Positions 1 to 9,074 of a stretch of 64,000 nucleotides of DNA are shown one piece after another. The notes beneath the pieces are model-generated. The model ran no database searches and was not told the DNA's origin. It saw only the letters and a list, made by a program, of their open reading frames with translations. Made by a program: the position numbers and the translations under genes. Position 1 is the first letter of the stretch, and each line of letters starts with the position of its first letter. Origin of the DNA: JAJCYX01 sp965243825 (GTDB lineage Bacteria > Chloroflexota > Dehalococcoidia > Lucifugimonadales > Lucifugimonadaceae); contig CBDEVT010000001.1 in assembly GCA_965243825.1 (NCBI GenBank), positions 2,914,001 through 2,978,000 of the forward strand, in the 5' to 3' direction.

Positions 1-2
1 AA

Positions 3-833
3 GACGATGAGAAATCGCCGCTACGACTTCGAAAGGCCCGTCGGAGTGACATGCACCTGGTTAAGTCGCTCACCGAATCATCGCGATCTGCATCGCTGCT
101 ATCACCTGACGCAAGCGAAGCTGAAATCGAGTACCAGTTGTTCGACAGAGACGAACGATCCGCGGTGTCCGTTGCGCCCTGGATTATCGAAGATGGTGAA
201 TCTAATCCCGTTGGCTTCACCTCACTGAAGGTGATCTCGCCTCTGGAATCTGTGACTGTGTCTATGCTGCAGTTCACTGAATCGCCGATGTATCGGGAGT
301 TCACTCAGCCGTTTCTCAAGAGTCTCCGAGTGTTGTTGGAAGAGCTGCCAAACGGCGACGATAAGCCATTGAAGAAAGTTTCATTCGAACTTTTTGAGGG
401 GCATCCAGCACATCCATTTCTGGGTCAGGAGTTCGTGCCACGCCCTCGCGCTTATGCCTGGTACGTCCGGACTCCAGATCTAGCCGGTCTACTGACTCTG
501 ATCGGCCCAAAATTCGAAGAACGATTGGTCGGCACCGTATTCGAAGGTTTTACGGGCGAAAAATTGCTGAACTTCTACCGCGAAGGATTGAGGTTCAAAT
601 TCCTGTCCGGGAAACTTGTTTCCGTGACTTCAGAGAGATATCCGGAACGCCAGGATGCGGCCGTCAATCTGCCAGACCTGACATTTCTGCAGATGCTGTT
701 CGGACGCAAGAGCTTTTCGGAGATTGGTGAACTGTTGGTGGACGCCTACGCCAACTCGCAACAAGACGAATTGCTTGTGGACACGCTGTTCCCAAAGATC
801 AGCTCGGACACCTTTGCTTTCGCTGTCAGTTAG
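3..833 (+). CDS. GNAT-like N-acetyltransferase, C-terminal part (5' end outside window)
   Basis: The reading frame is open from base 3 with no stop upstream, so the true start lies before the window; the first in-window ATG is at 51. The residues just before that ATG (LRKARRSDMHLVKSL) look like the opening strand and helix of a GNAT fold. The central part fits acetyl-CoA-dependent acyl transfer only in outline. The C-terminal half (LPDLTFLQMLFGRKSF near residue 205, then LFPK near 247) resembles the SCP2-like tail found in some long bacterial acetyltransferases. The acceptor is unknown. It ends convergently with the next gene, overlapping by 3 nt. The family call is moderate and the function is unassigned. 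Confidence 0.5.
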   Translation, partial: DDEKSPLRLRKARRSDMHLVKSLTESSRSASLLSPDASEAEIEYQLFDRDERSAVSVAPWIIEDGESNPVGFTSLKVISPLESVTVSMLQFTESPMYREFTQPFLKSLRVLLEELPNGDDKPLKKVSFELFEGHPAHPFLGQEFVPRPRAYAWYVRTPDLAGLLTLIGPKFEERLVGTVFEGFTGEKLLNFYREGLRFKFLSGKLVSVTSERYPERQDAAVNLPDLTFLQMLFGRKSFSEIGELLVDAYANSQQDELLVDTLFPKISSDTFAFAVS

Positions 834-2071
834 CTCCAGCTTTCCCTGTACTGCACTTTTCGTTCGCCAGGCTTGCCCACGACCTCAAACACGGGTGATC
901 TCAGACCTCCCCAGTGATATTCACCGGGCTGATCCGACGACTCAACGCTAATATCTGAACGATCGAAAACATCATCGCGTAACTTTGTGCCCAATCCGGG
1001 ACCTTGAGGAGCGAGCAACTCGCCGTCAATGACTTCGATGTTGCGGTCGAGAATGTCTGAGTACCAGCCGCTTTCACCGTAGAAAGCTCGGCATGTCTCC
1101 ATCAGCCATGCATTTGGTGCGTTCATGCAGATATGCGCGCAGGCGAAGACATTTACCGGGCCTGTCATGTCATGAGGTGCAATCGGCCGCTGCTCTGCCT
1201 CGGCCATCGTGGCTATCTTCTTCGTCTCTGTGATTCCGCCTGTCCAGATCAGGTCAGGCATCACGACCTCTGCGGCACCAGCTCGCAGGTACTCCCGGAA
1301 CTGGTACTTGGATATCAGGCGCTCCGAAACACAAACAGGTGCGTCGATTTCGTTAGCTAACGTCACGTGACTTTCGACGTTGGTCGGTTGAATCAACTCT
1401 TCCTGCCACAACATGTCGAACTGGTCCATCGCACGCCCAATCCTGATTGCATTGTTCAGGTTCCAGCGGCCGTGACCATCGTTCGCCACATCTATTTGGT
1501 TTCCGACAGCGTTTCTAATTGCCGCTATTGGCTCCAACATCAGATCGAGATCCTCAGCTGAGAGATTGACCCCCTGGGTGGCGTCTGCGAAGTGGTCTGT
1601 GAAGGCCCACTTCATCGCCGTGATTCCATCGTCTACAAGACTTTTTGCGAGCGTACCGGCGTCTGTGATCGCCAGTTCCATGTCATGGTTTTCGCCCCAC
1701 TGGCCCGTCGTGTTGTATGTGCGAATGCGGTCCCGACAGGCGCCGCCTAACAGGTTGTAGATCGGCTGCTGAGCTACCTGCCCGGCTATGTCCCAGAGAG
1801 CAATGTCGATCGCAGATATGGCTCTTGCTTCGGCTCCAGCGTAGCCAAATGCGTTTGCCATATCGAACATGTCACGCCAGTGACGCTCGATGGCCAGTGG
1901 ATCCTGTCCTATCAGGATCGGCGAGAACATCTCATGAATGGCACCAGCAACCGACCTTGGGCCAAACCATGTCTCGCCGAGCCCAACGTGGCCCGCGTCG
2001 GTATGCACTCGTACCCACGTGGCTGCAGCGAACTCGTGAACGTGGATGGTCTCTATGCTGGTGATCTTCAT
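830..2071 (-). CDS. Enolase-superfamily dehydratase, D-galactonate dehydratase-like
   Basis: This 413-aa protein has the MR/MLE two-domain layout: an N-terminal capping domain beginning MKITSIETI and a TIM barrel. Visible active-site residues are D198 with H200 (DGHGRW), E224 (QEEL), E250 (SERL) and H300 (APHDMTGP). The spacings D-26-E-26-E-50-H match the mandelate-racemase subgroup as known from E. coli DgoD, where an Asp/Glu/Glu trio binds Mg2+ and two His act as acid and base. Expected chemistry is dehydration of a sugar acid to a 2-keto-3-deoxy acid; the exact substrate cannot be read from sequence. It directly abuts the upstream M20 amidohydrolase with no intergenic base, so the two are co-transcribed. 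Start is ATG. Confidence 0.85.
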   Translation of the reverse strand: MKITSIETIHVHEFAAATWVRVHTDAGHVGLGETWFGPRSVAGAIHEMFSPILIGQDPLAIERHWRDMFDMANAFGYAGAEARAISAIDIALWDIAGQVAQQPIYNLLGGACRDRIRTYNTTGQWGENHDMELAITDAGTLAKSLVDDGITAMKWAFTDHFADATQGVNLSAEDLDLMLEPIAAIRNAVGNQIDVANDGHGRWNLNNAIRIGRAMDQFDMLWQEELIQPTNVESHVTLANEIDAPVCVSERLISKYQFREYLRAGAAEVVMPDLIWTGGITETKKIATMAEAEQRPIAPHDMTGPVNVFACAHICMNAPNAWLMETCRAFYGESGWYSDILDRNIEVIDGELLAPQGPGLGTKLRDDVFDRSDISVESSDQPGEYHWGGLRSPVFEVVGKPGERKVQYRESWS

Positions 2072-3235
2072 CTACTTCAGGAAATCGAGAGCGGACCGGA
2101 CGAAAATCTCAGACCCGATGGGCAGGCAATCCTCGTTGAAGTCGAACCGGGCGTTGTGATGGCCCTCGGTGCCTTCTTTGGCGGCTCCGACCAGGAAATA
2201 GGTTCCTGGGATTCGGTTGAGGAACTCTGCCATATCATCCCCGACACTGACCGGAGGCGATTCATCAACGTTTTCTTCACCTGCGACCTGCGCTGCGATC
2301 CCTGACACCCAGTTAGCAACATCCGGGTTGTTGATGACGGGTGGTGTTCCGTAGAGGTGCTCGAATTTAGCTGAGCCGCGCATGCCGGCGGCAACGTTCG
2401 AAGTGATGCGCTTTAGCGAATCGAAAATCTGCTCACGCACTTCTGGCCTGTACGCCCTGACAGTCCCTTCGACCACGACGTTGTCGGCGATCACGTTCGG
2501 TGCGCTGCCGCCGTGGATCTGTCCGAATGTCACGACTCCCATATCGTTAGGTGGAACTTCTCTGCTGATGATCGTCTGTGCTGTACTAACGATCTGAGCC
2601 GCCATTGCGACCGGATCGACTGTCATGTGGGGCATAGCGCCGTGGCCACCTTTGCCTGAGACTTCAACTCGAATTGCATCGGCGCTGGCAAATACGGTGC
2701 CTCGGTTCACTCCGACGAACCCAGTAGGAAGCTGATTCCACAGGTGAGTGCCGATCACCCGATCCGACTTCCAGCGATCGAAGAGACCGTCCCGATCCAT
2801 AGCGATCGCACCTGACACGATCTCCTCGGCAGGTTGGAACGCAAACACTATTCGGCCCTTGATTTGATCTCGGATGCCTGCCAGCATTTCGGCTGCAGCC
2901 ACCGCCATCGTTATGTGCCCGTCGTGACCACAGGCGTGCATGTTGCCGTTCTGGGCTGCGAACTCAAGACCAGTCTTCTCGTTCACTGGCAGACCGTCGA
3001 TGTCCGCTCTGATCATCAGGGATGGTCCATCGGGAGCACCATTGAGAACTCCGACCACGCCTGTCTCTCCAACACCCGTATGAACCTCCAAACCTGCCGC
3101 ATTCAATCGGTTGGCGATGTACCCGGCGGTTTGGTTCTCTTTGAAGCCGATCTCTGGCATGGCGTGGAGCTTTCGCCGCATCGCCACCATGTCTGCGGTC
3201 TTTCTTCCAACAAGTTCTCGCACTGCATCGGGCAT
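2072..3235 (-). CDS. M20D-family amidohydrolase (hippurate / N-acyl-amino-acid hydrolase type)
   Basis: This is a 387-aa M20-family metallohydrolase. The N-terminus has the RRKLHAMPE motif, followed by RADIDGLP near 76 and the metal-binding HACGHDGH at 100-107, where C102 is the bridging cysteine typical of the M20D/aminoacylase branch. QPAEE near 135 supplies the catalytic glutamate. Such enzymes cleave N-acyl or N-aroyl amino acids in the cytoplasm. A GGAG lies about 8 bp before the ATG. It is first in a two-gene unit with the galactonate-dehydratase-like gene; why an amide hydrolase is paired with a sugar-acid enzyme is unclear, and an N-acylated sugar-acid conjugate is one possible substrate. 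Confidence 0.85.
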   Translation of the reverse strand: MPDAVRELVGRKTADMVAMRRKLHAMPEIGFKENQTAGYIANRLNAAGLEVHTGVGETGVVGVLNGAPDGPSLMIRADIDGLPVNEKTGLEFAAQNGNMHACGHDGHITMAVAAAEMLAGIRDQIKGRIVFAFQPAEEIVSGAIAMDRDGLFDRWKSDRVIGTHLWNQLPTGFVGVNRGTVFASADAIRVEVSGKGGHGAMPHMTVDPVAMAAQIVSTAQTIISREVPPNDMGVVTFGQIHGGSAPNVIADNVVVEGTVRAYRPEVREQIFDSLKRITSNVAAGMRGSAKFEHLYGTPPVINNPDVANWVSGIAAQVAGEENVDESPPVSVGDDMAEFLNRIPGTYFLVGAAKEGTEGHHNARFDFNEDCLPIGSEIFVRSALDFLK

Positions 3236-3381
3236 CTTTGTGGCTCCGTCTAGTCAATTGAAAACACCGAATACCAATCAGCGTTTCATTTGAAGCAGAA
3301 GATTCACGGATTGGCTTAGTTGATTCTGCGGCGCATCTCTTCCCGCCGAGTCTAGCACCGCGGCTGCTAAACTCTGGCGAT

Positions 3382-4038
3382 ATGAACCGGACTCTTCCTC
3401 TATTTCCGCTCGATATGGTCCTGTTCCCTGGAGCGGCCGCATCGCTCCAGATCTTCGAGCCGCGCTACCGCGAGATGCTCCGAGACTGTATGGCAGCCGA
3501 CCGACGTTTCGGCATTGTCTTGATCAAGAGTGGGGATGACACCGGCCCTGCCACCGAGCCATTCGAAGTTGGAACCATCGCGCATATTGCAGAGATAGGG
3601 GCTCCGCGCCGAGGTGCGATCCCCATCACGGTTGTTGGCGAGTCTAGATTCCGGATTCTCGAAGAGAGTCGCGTCCGGCCTTACCTGAGTGCTGAGATTG
3701 AACTGGTTGACGATGACCCGAACGACATGGTCTCAGACGAGATCATGCTGGCATCCCACGATGCAGCCCGTCGATATCTGGGAGCAGCCCTTGCATCGCA
3801 AGGGGTCTACAAGGCTAATCCAGAAATTCCAACTGACCCTAACAAGCTGTCTTACTACATGGGTATCGCAGCCACCACTGCGCAGAATCGGTCTTTACAA
3901 GAGTTACTTGAAGCTGAAGGTCTCGGTGAAAGACTCCAGGCTGGCATAGCTCTTCTTGAAGAGGAAGCAGACCGATTGGAGAAAACATTCATGCGCACAG
4001 GACCCGGCAAAGTCAAGTCTCTCTTCTCAACCAACTAG
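3382..4038 (+). CDS. Lon-protease substrate-binding-domain protein (stand-alone LON_substr_bdg)
   Basis: This 218-aa protein starts directly with LPLFPLDMVLFPG and continues IFEPRYREM, the signature of the Lon N-terminal PUA-like domain. No AAA+ or protease domain follows, so it is the stand-alone form common in bacteria. Its role is uncertain; it may bind unfolded proteins or substrates. The C-terminal third is helical (NPEIPTDPNKLSYYMG, then a Glu-rich stretch). It is probably transcribed alone and shares a bidirectional hairpin with the convergent aldolase gene. Confidence 0.85.
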   Translation: MNRTLPLFPLDMVLFPGAAASLQIFEPRYREMLRDCMAADRRFGIVLIKSGDDTGPATEPFEVGTIAHIAEIGAPRRGAIPITVVGESRFRILEESRVRPYLSAEIELVDDDPNDMVSDEIMLASHDAARRYLGAALASQGVYKANPEIPTDPNKLSYYMGIAATTAQNRSLQELLEAEGLGERLQAGIALLEEEADRLEKTFMRTGPGKVKSLFSTN

Positions 4039-4120
4039 GTGCTTATGGCCGAGGTCTGACTCCAGATGGGGGGATCTCGCGTTATGCCCGGCGATGATTC
4101 CTGCCTGATTGGTTAAGCAA

Positions 4121-4147
4121 GAGAGGCGCCGTTGAACGGCGCCTCTC
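4121..4147. terminator. Bidirectional hairpin terminator between Lon-domain gene and aldolase
   Basis: There is an 11-bp GC-rich stem (GAGAGGCGCCG / CGGCGCCTCTC) around a short TTGAA loop. It lies 80 bp after the plus-strand gene and 25 bp after the minus-strand aldolase. There is no clean T-run; the minus-strand side reads TTGCTTAACC. The same hairpin style recurs at 61393. Confidence 0.65.
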
Positions 4148-4171
4148 GAAATCACTGGTTATGCCTGACAA

Positions 4172-5200
4172 TCAAGCTGCGTACTTGCCTTCGCGTGCGG
4201 CTGCGTTCGCTCTACCACGTTCCTGGAACGCGGCCTGAGCCGCTTCAATGTTCTCAGCTTTGCCAGCCCACGCCTTCTGAGGCGCGGCCTGCAGGCCGCG
4301 GCCATAAGAGTAGGTCAGTTGCCAGGGAGCGTTGTGTGCCTTTGCGTACCTGGCGATTGCATCGAGATTGACTGTAGCCTCCTCATCGCCCTGCCCTCCT
4401 GAGAGGAATGCGATCCCGGGAACGGCGGCCGGCACTGTGTTCAAGAAACACTGAACGGTCTTTTCAGCAACTTCTTCGGCGCTCGCACGATTCGAAGCAT
4501 CACTACCGGAGATGACCATGTTCGGCTTGAGAACGATGCCATCGAGCGCGACTCGTTGCGTCATAAGTTCGTCGAACGTTCTTCGAAGAGTGAGCTCCGT
4601 CACCTCGAAGCACCGGTCGATCGAGTGACTACCATCCATGAGGACTTCAGGCTCTACGATTGGCACGAGACCCGCTTCCTGAGCAAGAGCGGCGTATCGA
4701 CCGAGTGCATGCGCATTTGCACTAATCGCGTAGTCGCTGGGGATATCGGTACCGATGTTGATAACGGCACGCCACTTGGTGAATTTCGCACCCTGTTCCC
4801 GATAGGTCTCAAGGCGGGCGCGTAGACCATCTAAGCCTTCAGTGATGACTTCACCCGGTGCACCTGAAAGCGGGTGCGTGCTCTTATCCACCTTCACACC
4901 AGGGATCACGCCTTTGCGACCAAGCATGTCAACGAAACTGGTGCCATCGTCGTAGCTCTGAGTCAGCGTTTCCTCAAACAGGATCACCCCGCTTATGTAG
5001 TCGCCGATGTCAGGCGTGGAAAAGAGTGCGCCGCGGTACTGTTTGCGGTTCTCTTCGGTGTTTTCGACGCCAATAGCGTCAAAACGCTTTTTGATTGTTC
5101 CCGTGCTTTCATCTGCGGCCAGGATGCCCTTTCCGGGCTGAACCATTGCAGATGCGATCTCCTGGAGCGTTGTGGCCGGTGCGATCGTCTCGGTAGCCAT
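4172..5200 (-). CDS. Fructose-bisphosphate aldolase, class I
   Basis: This 342-aa Schiff-base aldolase is of the animal-like class I family. The sequence shows GILAADESTGTI with D30, then K103, K142, E183, E185 and the Schiff-base lysine K225 in LKPNMV. All keep the spacing of the rabbit enzyme (D33, K107, K146, E187, E189, K229). It interconverts fructose-1,6-bisphosphate with DHAP and G3P. It lies divergent to fructose-1,6-bisphosphatase, so the pair covers two adjacent gluconeogenic steps. A GGAGGA ribosome site lies about 8 bp before the ATG. Class II enzymes are more usual in bacteria, so this is a somewhat uncommon choice. Confidence 0.95.
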   Translation of the reverse strand: MATETIAPATTLQEIASAMVQPGKGILAADESTGTIKKRFDAIGVENTEENRKQYRGALFSTPDIGDYISGVILFEETLTQSYDDGTSFVDMLGRKGVIPGVKVDKSTHPLSGAPGEVITEGLDGLRARLETYREQGAKFTKWRAVINIGTDIPSDYAISANAHALGRYAALAQEAGLVPIVEPEVLMDGSHSIDRCFEVTELTLRRTFDELMTQRVALDGIVLKPNMVISGSDASNRASAEEVAEKTVQCFLNTVPAAVPGIAFLSGGQGDEEATVNLDAIARYAKAHNAPWQLTYSYGRGLQAAPQKAWAGKAENIEAAQAAFQERGRANAAAREGKYAA

Positions 5201-5302
5201 CTCAAATATCCTCCGACTGTTAGCGCGCTCTGCTGCCTTTCGTGATGGGCCTTAACTCAGACTTCACGGAAGACGCATGCCCACTTCGATACTGATCTCC
5301 AA

Positions 5303-5331
5303 AGATTAGGCCAACTACCGTTAAGGAACAA
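5303..5331 (-). promoter_or_regulatory. Candidate sigma70-type promoter for aldolase
   Basis: On the minus strand TTGTTC (5331-5326) is followed after 17 bp by TAATCT (5308-5303), about 100 nt upstream of the aldolase ATG. This is a consensus match by eye only. Confidence 0.35.
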
Positions 5332-5503
5332 TGATGCTTCCGCCAAAAAGATTGCGCCTTCAGGCTAATGTCTTTGTACGAAAAGCCCATTACGGGCTGC
5401 CCGTCGGTTCGTGTCCGGGAAGATGTCCACAGTTAGTCTTGTATTGACAACTATTCCGATGTCGAGGGCCAAGGTCCAGAAGGAGATCGGCTCGATCTCA
5501 ACT

Positions 5504-5515
5504 TCTGTATACAGA
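5504..5515. promoter_or_regulatory. Perfect 12-bp palindrome upstream of fbp, candidate operator
   Basis: TCTGTATACAGA is its own reverse complement and ends 20 bp before the fructose-bisphosphatase ATG. The position suits a repressor site over the transcription start or leader. The cognate regulator is unknown. Confidence 0.35.
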
Positions 5516-5535
5516 GGACATGCAGGGAACCCGAA

Positions 5536-6516
5536 ATGCCGCAGCAAATCTCAACCATTACACAGTTCATTCTCGAACGGGAACGTGATCACCCCGAAGC
5601 AACTGGTGATTTCACAGCTCTGCTGAATGCCATTGCTCTGGCGGGCAAACGGATATCCCAGGATGTGAATCGTGCCGGATTGGCTGACATCCTCGGCAAG
5701 ACTGGTACGACTAACATTCAGGACGAGCAGGTTCAAAAACTGGACGTGATTGCGAACGATCAACTTGCCAGGGCGTTGGCGCCGACCGGTTTAGTTTGCG
5801 CAATAGGTTCAGAAGAAGAAGACGAGCCGGTACCGTTGGAGCATGGCGATAACGGCAAGTACGTGGTGCTCTACGATCCCCTCGACGGATCGTCCAACAT
5901 CGATGTCGGGGCACCTATAGGCACAATCTTCTCGATCTACCGGCGTAAGACAGCCGCTGGCTCGGGTTCCAACGTTCTTGAAGACATGTTGCAGCCCGGA
6001 CGCGATCTCGCAGCCGCCGGATACGTGATCTATGGATCATCGACGATGCTCGCCTACACCACAGGTGCAGGTGTCCACATGTTTACTCTCGATCCGGGTA
6101 TCGGGGAGTTCATTCTCACGAATGCCGACCTGAAAACAGGAAACGCTAAGGTCTATTCAACTAATGAGGGCAACTCGCCTCGATGGGATGAGGCAGACCG
6201 TGAGTGGGTGTCCCAGCTCAAGGCTGAAGGCTACTCAGCGCGCTACATCGGCTCATTAGTTGCTGACTTTCATCGGAACCTGCTGCGGGGCGGGATATTT
6301 GCCTACCCGGGTGACAGCAAGAGTCCAAACGGCAAGCTCCGATTGCTGTACGAATGTGCACCGCTTTCGTTTGTAGTTGAACAGGCAGGCGGCAAGGCCA
6401 CAGACGGGAAGCAGCGAATCCTGGACATCGTCCCATCTGAACTGCACCAGCGCACTCCGCTGTATATCGGGAGCGCTGGTGAGATCGATCGCATCCTTAA
6501 CCTGCGTTCAAAGTAG
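5536..6516 (+). CDS. fbp: Fructose-1,6-bisphosphatase, class I
   Basis: This 326-aa class I FBPase hydrolyses fructose-1,6-bisphosphate to fructose-6-phosphate. It shows the metal-site motif DPLDGSSN at residues 114-121, the preceding acidic SEEEDEP near 92, and the substrate-binding YVGSLVAD-type stretch (here YIGSLVADFHRNL). GIFAYPGD and the C-terminal LYECAPLSFVVEQAGG are also family signatures. Length is typical. It is divergent from the aldolase gene, and together they indicate active gluconeogenesis, as expected for a cell living on organic acids and amino acids. Confidence 0.97.
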   Translation: MPQQISTITQFILERERDHPEATGDFTALLNAIALAGKRISQDVNRAGLADILGKTGTTNIQDEQVQKLDVIANDQLARALAPTGLVCAIGSEEEDEPVPLEHGDNGKYVVLYDPLDGSSNIDVGAPIGTIFSIYRRKTAAGSGSNVLEDMLQPGRDLAAAGYVIYGSSTMLAYTTGAGVHMFTLDPGIGEFILTNADLKTGNAKVYSTNEGNSPRWDEADREWVSQLKAEGYSARYIGSLVADFHRNLLRGGIFAYPGDSKSPNGKLRLLYECAPLSFVVEQAGGKATDGKQRILDIVPSELHQRTPLYIGSAGEIDRILNLRSK

Positions 6517-6593
6517 CCGGAACGAGAGTAGACTGCGCCGGTCACAACTCCTTTGATACGAGGCATGCATTCGCATGATGTAAGGGCACGTCC

Positions 6594-7577
6594 ATGACCA
6601 CAGTCGCACTACTCGCCAACCTGACCACCGCCGAACACAAAGGGCGCTGGGAACTGATGCAGGCACTTGCTCCTGAAGGCATCGAAACCCGCCTGGTTAA
6701 CCCAACGCTCTCCCGCGGGGAGCTGATCGAAGCTTTGCAAGGCGTTCACGCAGTGATTCCGTGGCTCGCGAGGGTCCCGGTCGACCTGGCAGAAGAGTGC
6801 AAAGATCTTAAGCTTGTGCAGTTGCTGACAGCAGGATTCGATGTGGTCGATGTTGCCGGGCTAGCTGAACTGGATATCAAGGTCGCCAACAATGGCGGTT
6901 CGAATGCCATCTCGGTTTCCGAACACGCCATGTCACTGATGCTCTCCGTTTATCGCAAATTGATGGAATCCTGGGAGAACACCCGAGATGGGAAGTGGCG
7001 TGAAGAGATCGACCAGCTTCCGTTCCGGTCTGAGATCAATGGCAAGACTGTCGGTATCGTCGGCTTTGGCAATATCGGCCGGCAGGTCGCGCGTCGGCTG
7101 CAGGGTTGGGATGTCGAGTTGCTTTACAACGATGTCGTTGAGCTGATGCCAGGCCGAGACGCTGAACTCGGTGCGGTTGCCACGTCGCTCGATGAACTGC
7201 TTGAGCGATCTGACATCGTCACGGCGCACGTCCCTCTGAACAGTTCAACGCGCGGGATGTTCGGAGAACGGGAATTTGGCCTCATGAAGAAAACTGCGGT
7301 CTTCATAAACACCTGCCGTGGGCCTGTTCACAACGAGGCAGATCTGATTAATGCGCTCCAGGATGGGGAGATCGCCGGTGCCGGCCTCGATGTGCTCGAG
7401 GTAGAACCGACCGATCCGAACAATCCTCTTCTGTCTATGTCCAACGTAGTTGTCACTCCGCACTGGGCGGGTGGGACCTCCGAAGGCAATGAAAGAGCGC
7501 TGCGATTCGCGATGTCGAATTTCCAACGACTCGCCGAAAACCGCACCTTGCTATCTGTCGTGGAGCCGGAACGATAA
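6594..7577 (+). CDS. D-isomer-specific 2-hydroxyacid dehydrogenase
   Basis: This 327-aa NAD(P)-dependent dehydrogenase carries a Rossmann motif GFGNIG at 157-162 and the catalytic trio R242 (NTCRGP), E271 (EVEP) and H290 (TPHWAG). HAMSLML near 111 is the usual second catalytic-domain signature. It would reduce a 2-oxoacid or oxidise a D-2-hydroxyacid; glyoxylate, hydroxypyruvate and phosphoglycerate-like substrates are all possible. It is probably monocistronic between fbp and a convergent SDR. Confidence 0.9.
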   Translation: MTTVALLANLTTAEHKGRWELMQALAPEGIETRLVNPTLSRGELIEALQGVHAVIPWLARVPVDLAEECKDLKLVQLLTAGFDVVDVAGLAELDIKVANNGGSNAISVSEHAMSLMLSVYRKLMESWENTRDGKWREEIDQLPFRSEINGKTVGIVGFGNIGRQVARRLQGWDVELLYNDVVELMPGRDAELGAVATSLDELLERSDIVTAHVPLNSSTRGMFGEREFGLMKKTAVFINTCRGPVHNEADLINALQDGEIAGAGLDVLEVEPTDPNNPLLSMSNVVVTPHWAGGTSEGNERALRFAMSNFQRLAENRTLLSVVEPER

Positions 7578-7595
7578 TTTGGCTCTTAAAACGGT

Positions 7596-8369
7596 CTACT
7601 GAGCTGTATAGCCTCCGTCTACGGGCAAGCAAGCACCTGTGATGAAAGAGGCTTCGTCTGATGCCAGGAACAGTGCGGCGCGAGCAATCTCGATTGGCTC
7701 TCCCAGCCTTCCCATTGGGTGAAGGGACTCCAGCCTGGCCCGGGCATCTGGGTCGTCGGTCAAACTCTTTGTCAACGCGGTGAACGCGAAACCCGGGCAC
7801 AGGGCGTTCACACGCACACCGGATTGTGCAAATGCCACTCCCATGTCGCGAGTCATCTGGACAATGCCGCCTTTTGAGTGGGGATAAGGATTGAACCCGT
7901 CGCTTAATCCGTGTCCGTGCGGATAGCCAACCAATCCAATGATCGATGCGAGATTGATAATCGCACCGCTGCCCTGCTGCTTCATTCTTTCGCTGGCGAA
8001 GTAAGACATCAGCATTGAGCCCTTTAGGTTGACATCAATGACCCTGTCCCACTTCTCGTCGAAAGGCAGATCAGCAGGTACATAACGTGGTGTGATGCCC
8101 GCGCTGTTCACCAGGATGTCGACAGAACCAAATCTATCCGCCGTCTCCGCAACAATGCGTTCACACTCCTGCTTGTCCGTGACATCGCCCGCCACTGCCA
8201 TCGCTTCGCCACCCGATTCAGTGACTGTCGCAGCCGTACGTACAGCTCCATCTTCGTTGATATCGGCAGCGACAATCTTCGCTCCCTCATCCGCGAAGAG
8301 GACAGCACAAGCTTCACCAATTCCCGAACCTGAACCGGTGATCAGGGCGACTTTGCCTTCAAGCCTCAT
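7596..8369 (-). CDS. SDR-family NAD(P)-dependent oxidoreductase
   Basis: This is a classical 257-aa short-chain dehydrogenase: TGSGSGIG cofactor motif at 11-18, NSAG near 88, and catalytic S142, Y162 and K166 (YPHSK). A 12-residue insert before the active-site Tyr (YPHGHGLSDGFN) is longer than usual. The frame continues upstream, but the ATG at 8369 is chosen because the protein then begins MRLEGKVALITG, as the family does, with GGAG about 8 bp before it. Substrate unknown. The 3' end is 18 bp from that of the convergent hydroxyacid dehydrogenase. Confidence 0.9.
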   Translation of the reverse strand: MRLEGKVALITGSGSGIGEACAVLFADEGAKIVAADINEDGAVRTAATVTESGGEAMAVAGDVTDKQECERIVAETADRFGSVDILVNSAGITPRYVPADLPFDEKWDRVIDVNLKGSMLMSYFASERMKQQGSGAIINLASIIGLVGYPHGHGLSDGFNPYPHSKGGIVQMTRDMGVAFAQSGVRVNALCPGFAFTALTKSLTDDPDARARLESLHPMGRLGEPIEIARAALFLASDEASFITGACLPVDGGYTAQ

Positions 8370-8470
8370 TTGTTGTTCTCCAGGATTTCGTTGTCCAAGC
8401 ATCGTAAGAAGAGGAAACAGGTCGGTCAATTGCGCCAACAAACTTGTTAACGCACTACAATCTTTGCGTC

Positions 8471-9055
8471 ATGGCTAACACCTCAGCTGCAGAACGGCGC
8501 CGTAGACGCCGAAAACGTGGGAATGCTCCTAAACCGCAGGCAACCACGCAACCTGACGTTTCGAATACGGGCAAGGACGAGGCGAGAGAAGGCAAGGTTC
8601 ATCCCATAGACATTGCCTCACCGCTGAAACGGCTTTACGCGTTTGGGATCGATGTCCTGGTGCTCTACTCACTGATCATCTTCACCAAGCGGATATTCGG
8701 CGACGCTGTGTGGGCACCTGATGCTGCACCCCAGGACATCTTCATCCTGTTCGGGTACTTTGTTTTGCCCACTGGCATCTTCGGGCGAACGCCCGGGAAA
8801 TGGGTTGCTGGGTTGAGGGTCATCGACACTGATGGCCGCAACCCCGGTGTGGCGGTCGCAATTCCCAGAGAAATGATCGGTCGCTTCGTGGCGACGATCA
8901 CACTCGGCATAGGACTGGCCTGGTCGGTGCTTGACCCTCAGCGACAAGGCTGGCACGACAAAATCGCCGGGACATTGGTGATCAATACACCGAATGAAGG
9001 TGGAATCGGTTTCATGCGGCGCTGGTTCAAAATCGACAGGCCTGTTGAGAAATGA
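8471..9055 (+). CDS. RDD-family integral membrane protein
   Basis: The 194-aa product has a very basic, probably cytoplasmic N-tail (RRRRRRKRG), then an RDD domain: PLKRLYAFGIDVLV, GRTPGKWVAGLRVID and WHDKIAGTLVI, with three predicted membrane segments. RDD proteins are poorly characterised; some are linked to transport or nucleoside efflux. The ATG at 8471 is preferred to one at 8444. A TACAAT hexamer at 8456-8461 sits so close to it that the mRNA may be leaderless, though no good -35 is visible. The next gene starts 19 bp downstream on the same strand. Confidence 0.8.
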   Translation: MANTSAAERRRRRRKRGNAPKPQATTQPDVSNTGKDEAREGKVHPIDIASPLKRLYAFGIDVLVLYSLIIFTKRIFGDAVWAPDAAPQDIFILFGYFVLPTGIFGRTPGKWVAGLRVIDTDGRNPGVAVAIPREMIGRFVATITLGIGLAWSVLDPQRQGWHDKIAGTLVINTPNEGGIGFMRRWFKIDRPVEK

Positions 9056-9074
9056 CCAGGAAACGGCGATTCGC

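Larger units (their letters stand above)
5201..5535. other. Divergent aldolase / fructose-bisphosphatase intergenic region
   Basis: This 335-bp gap has no coding potential that I trust. It holds the candidate aldolase promoter at 5303-5331. A TTGACA at 5444-5449 has no good -10 partner. A perfect 12-bp palindrome lies at 5504-5515. Coordinate regulation of the two gluconeogenic genes from here is plausible but not shown. Confidence 0.5.

Noticed and set aside
5444..5449. TTGACA upstream of fbp as a -35 element
   Set aside because: No -10-like hexamer lies 16-18 bp downstream; it is noted only as part of the intergenic region.
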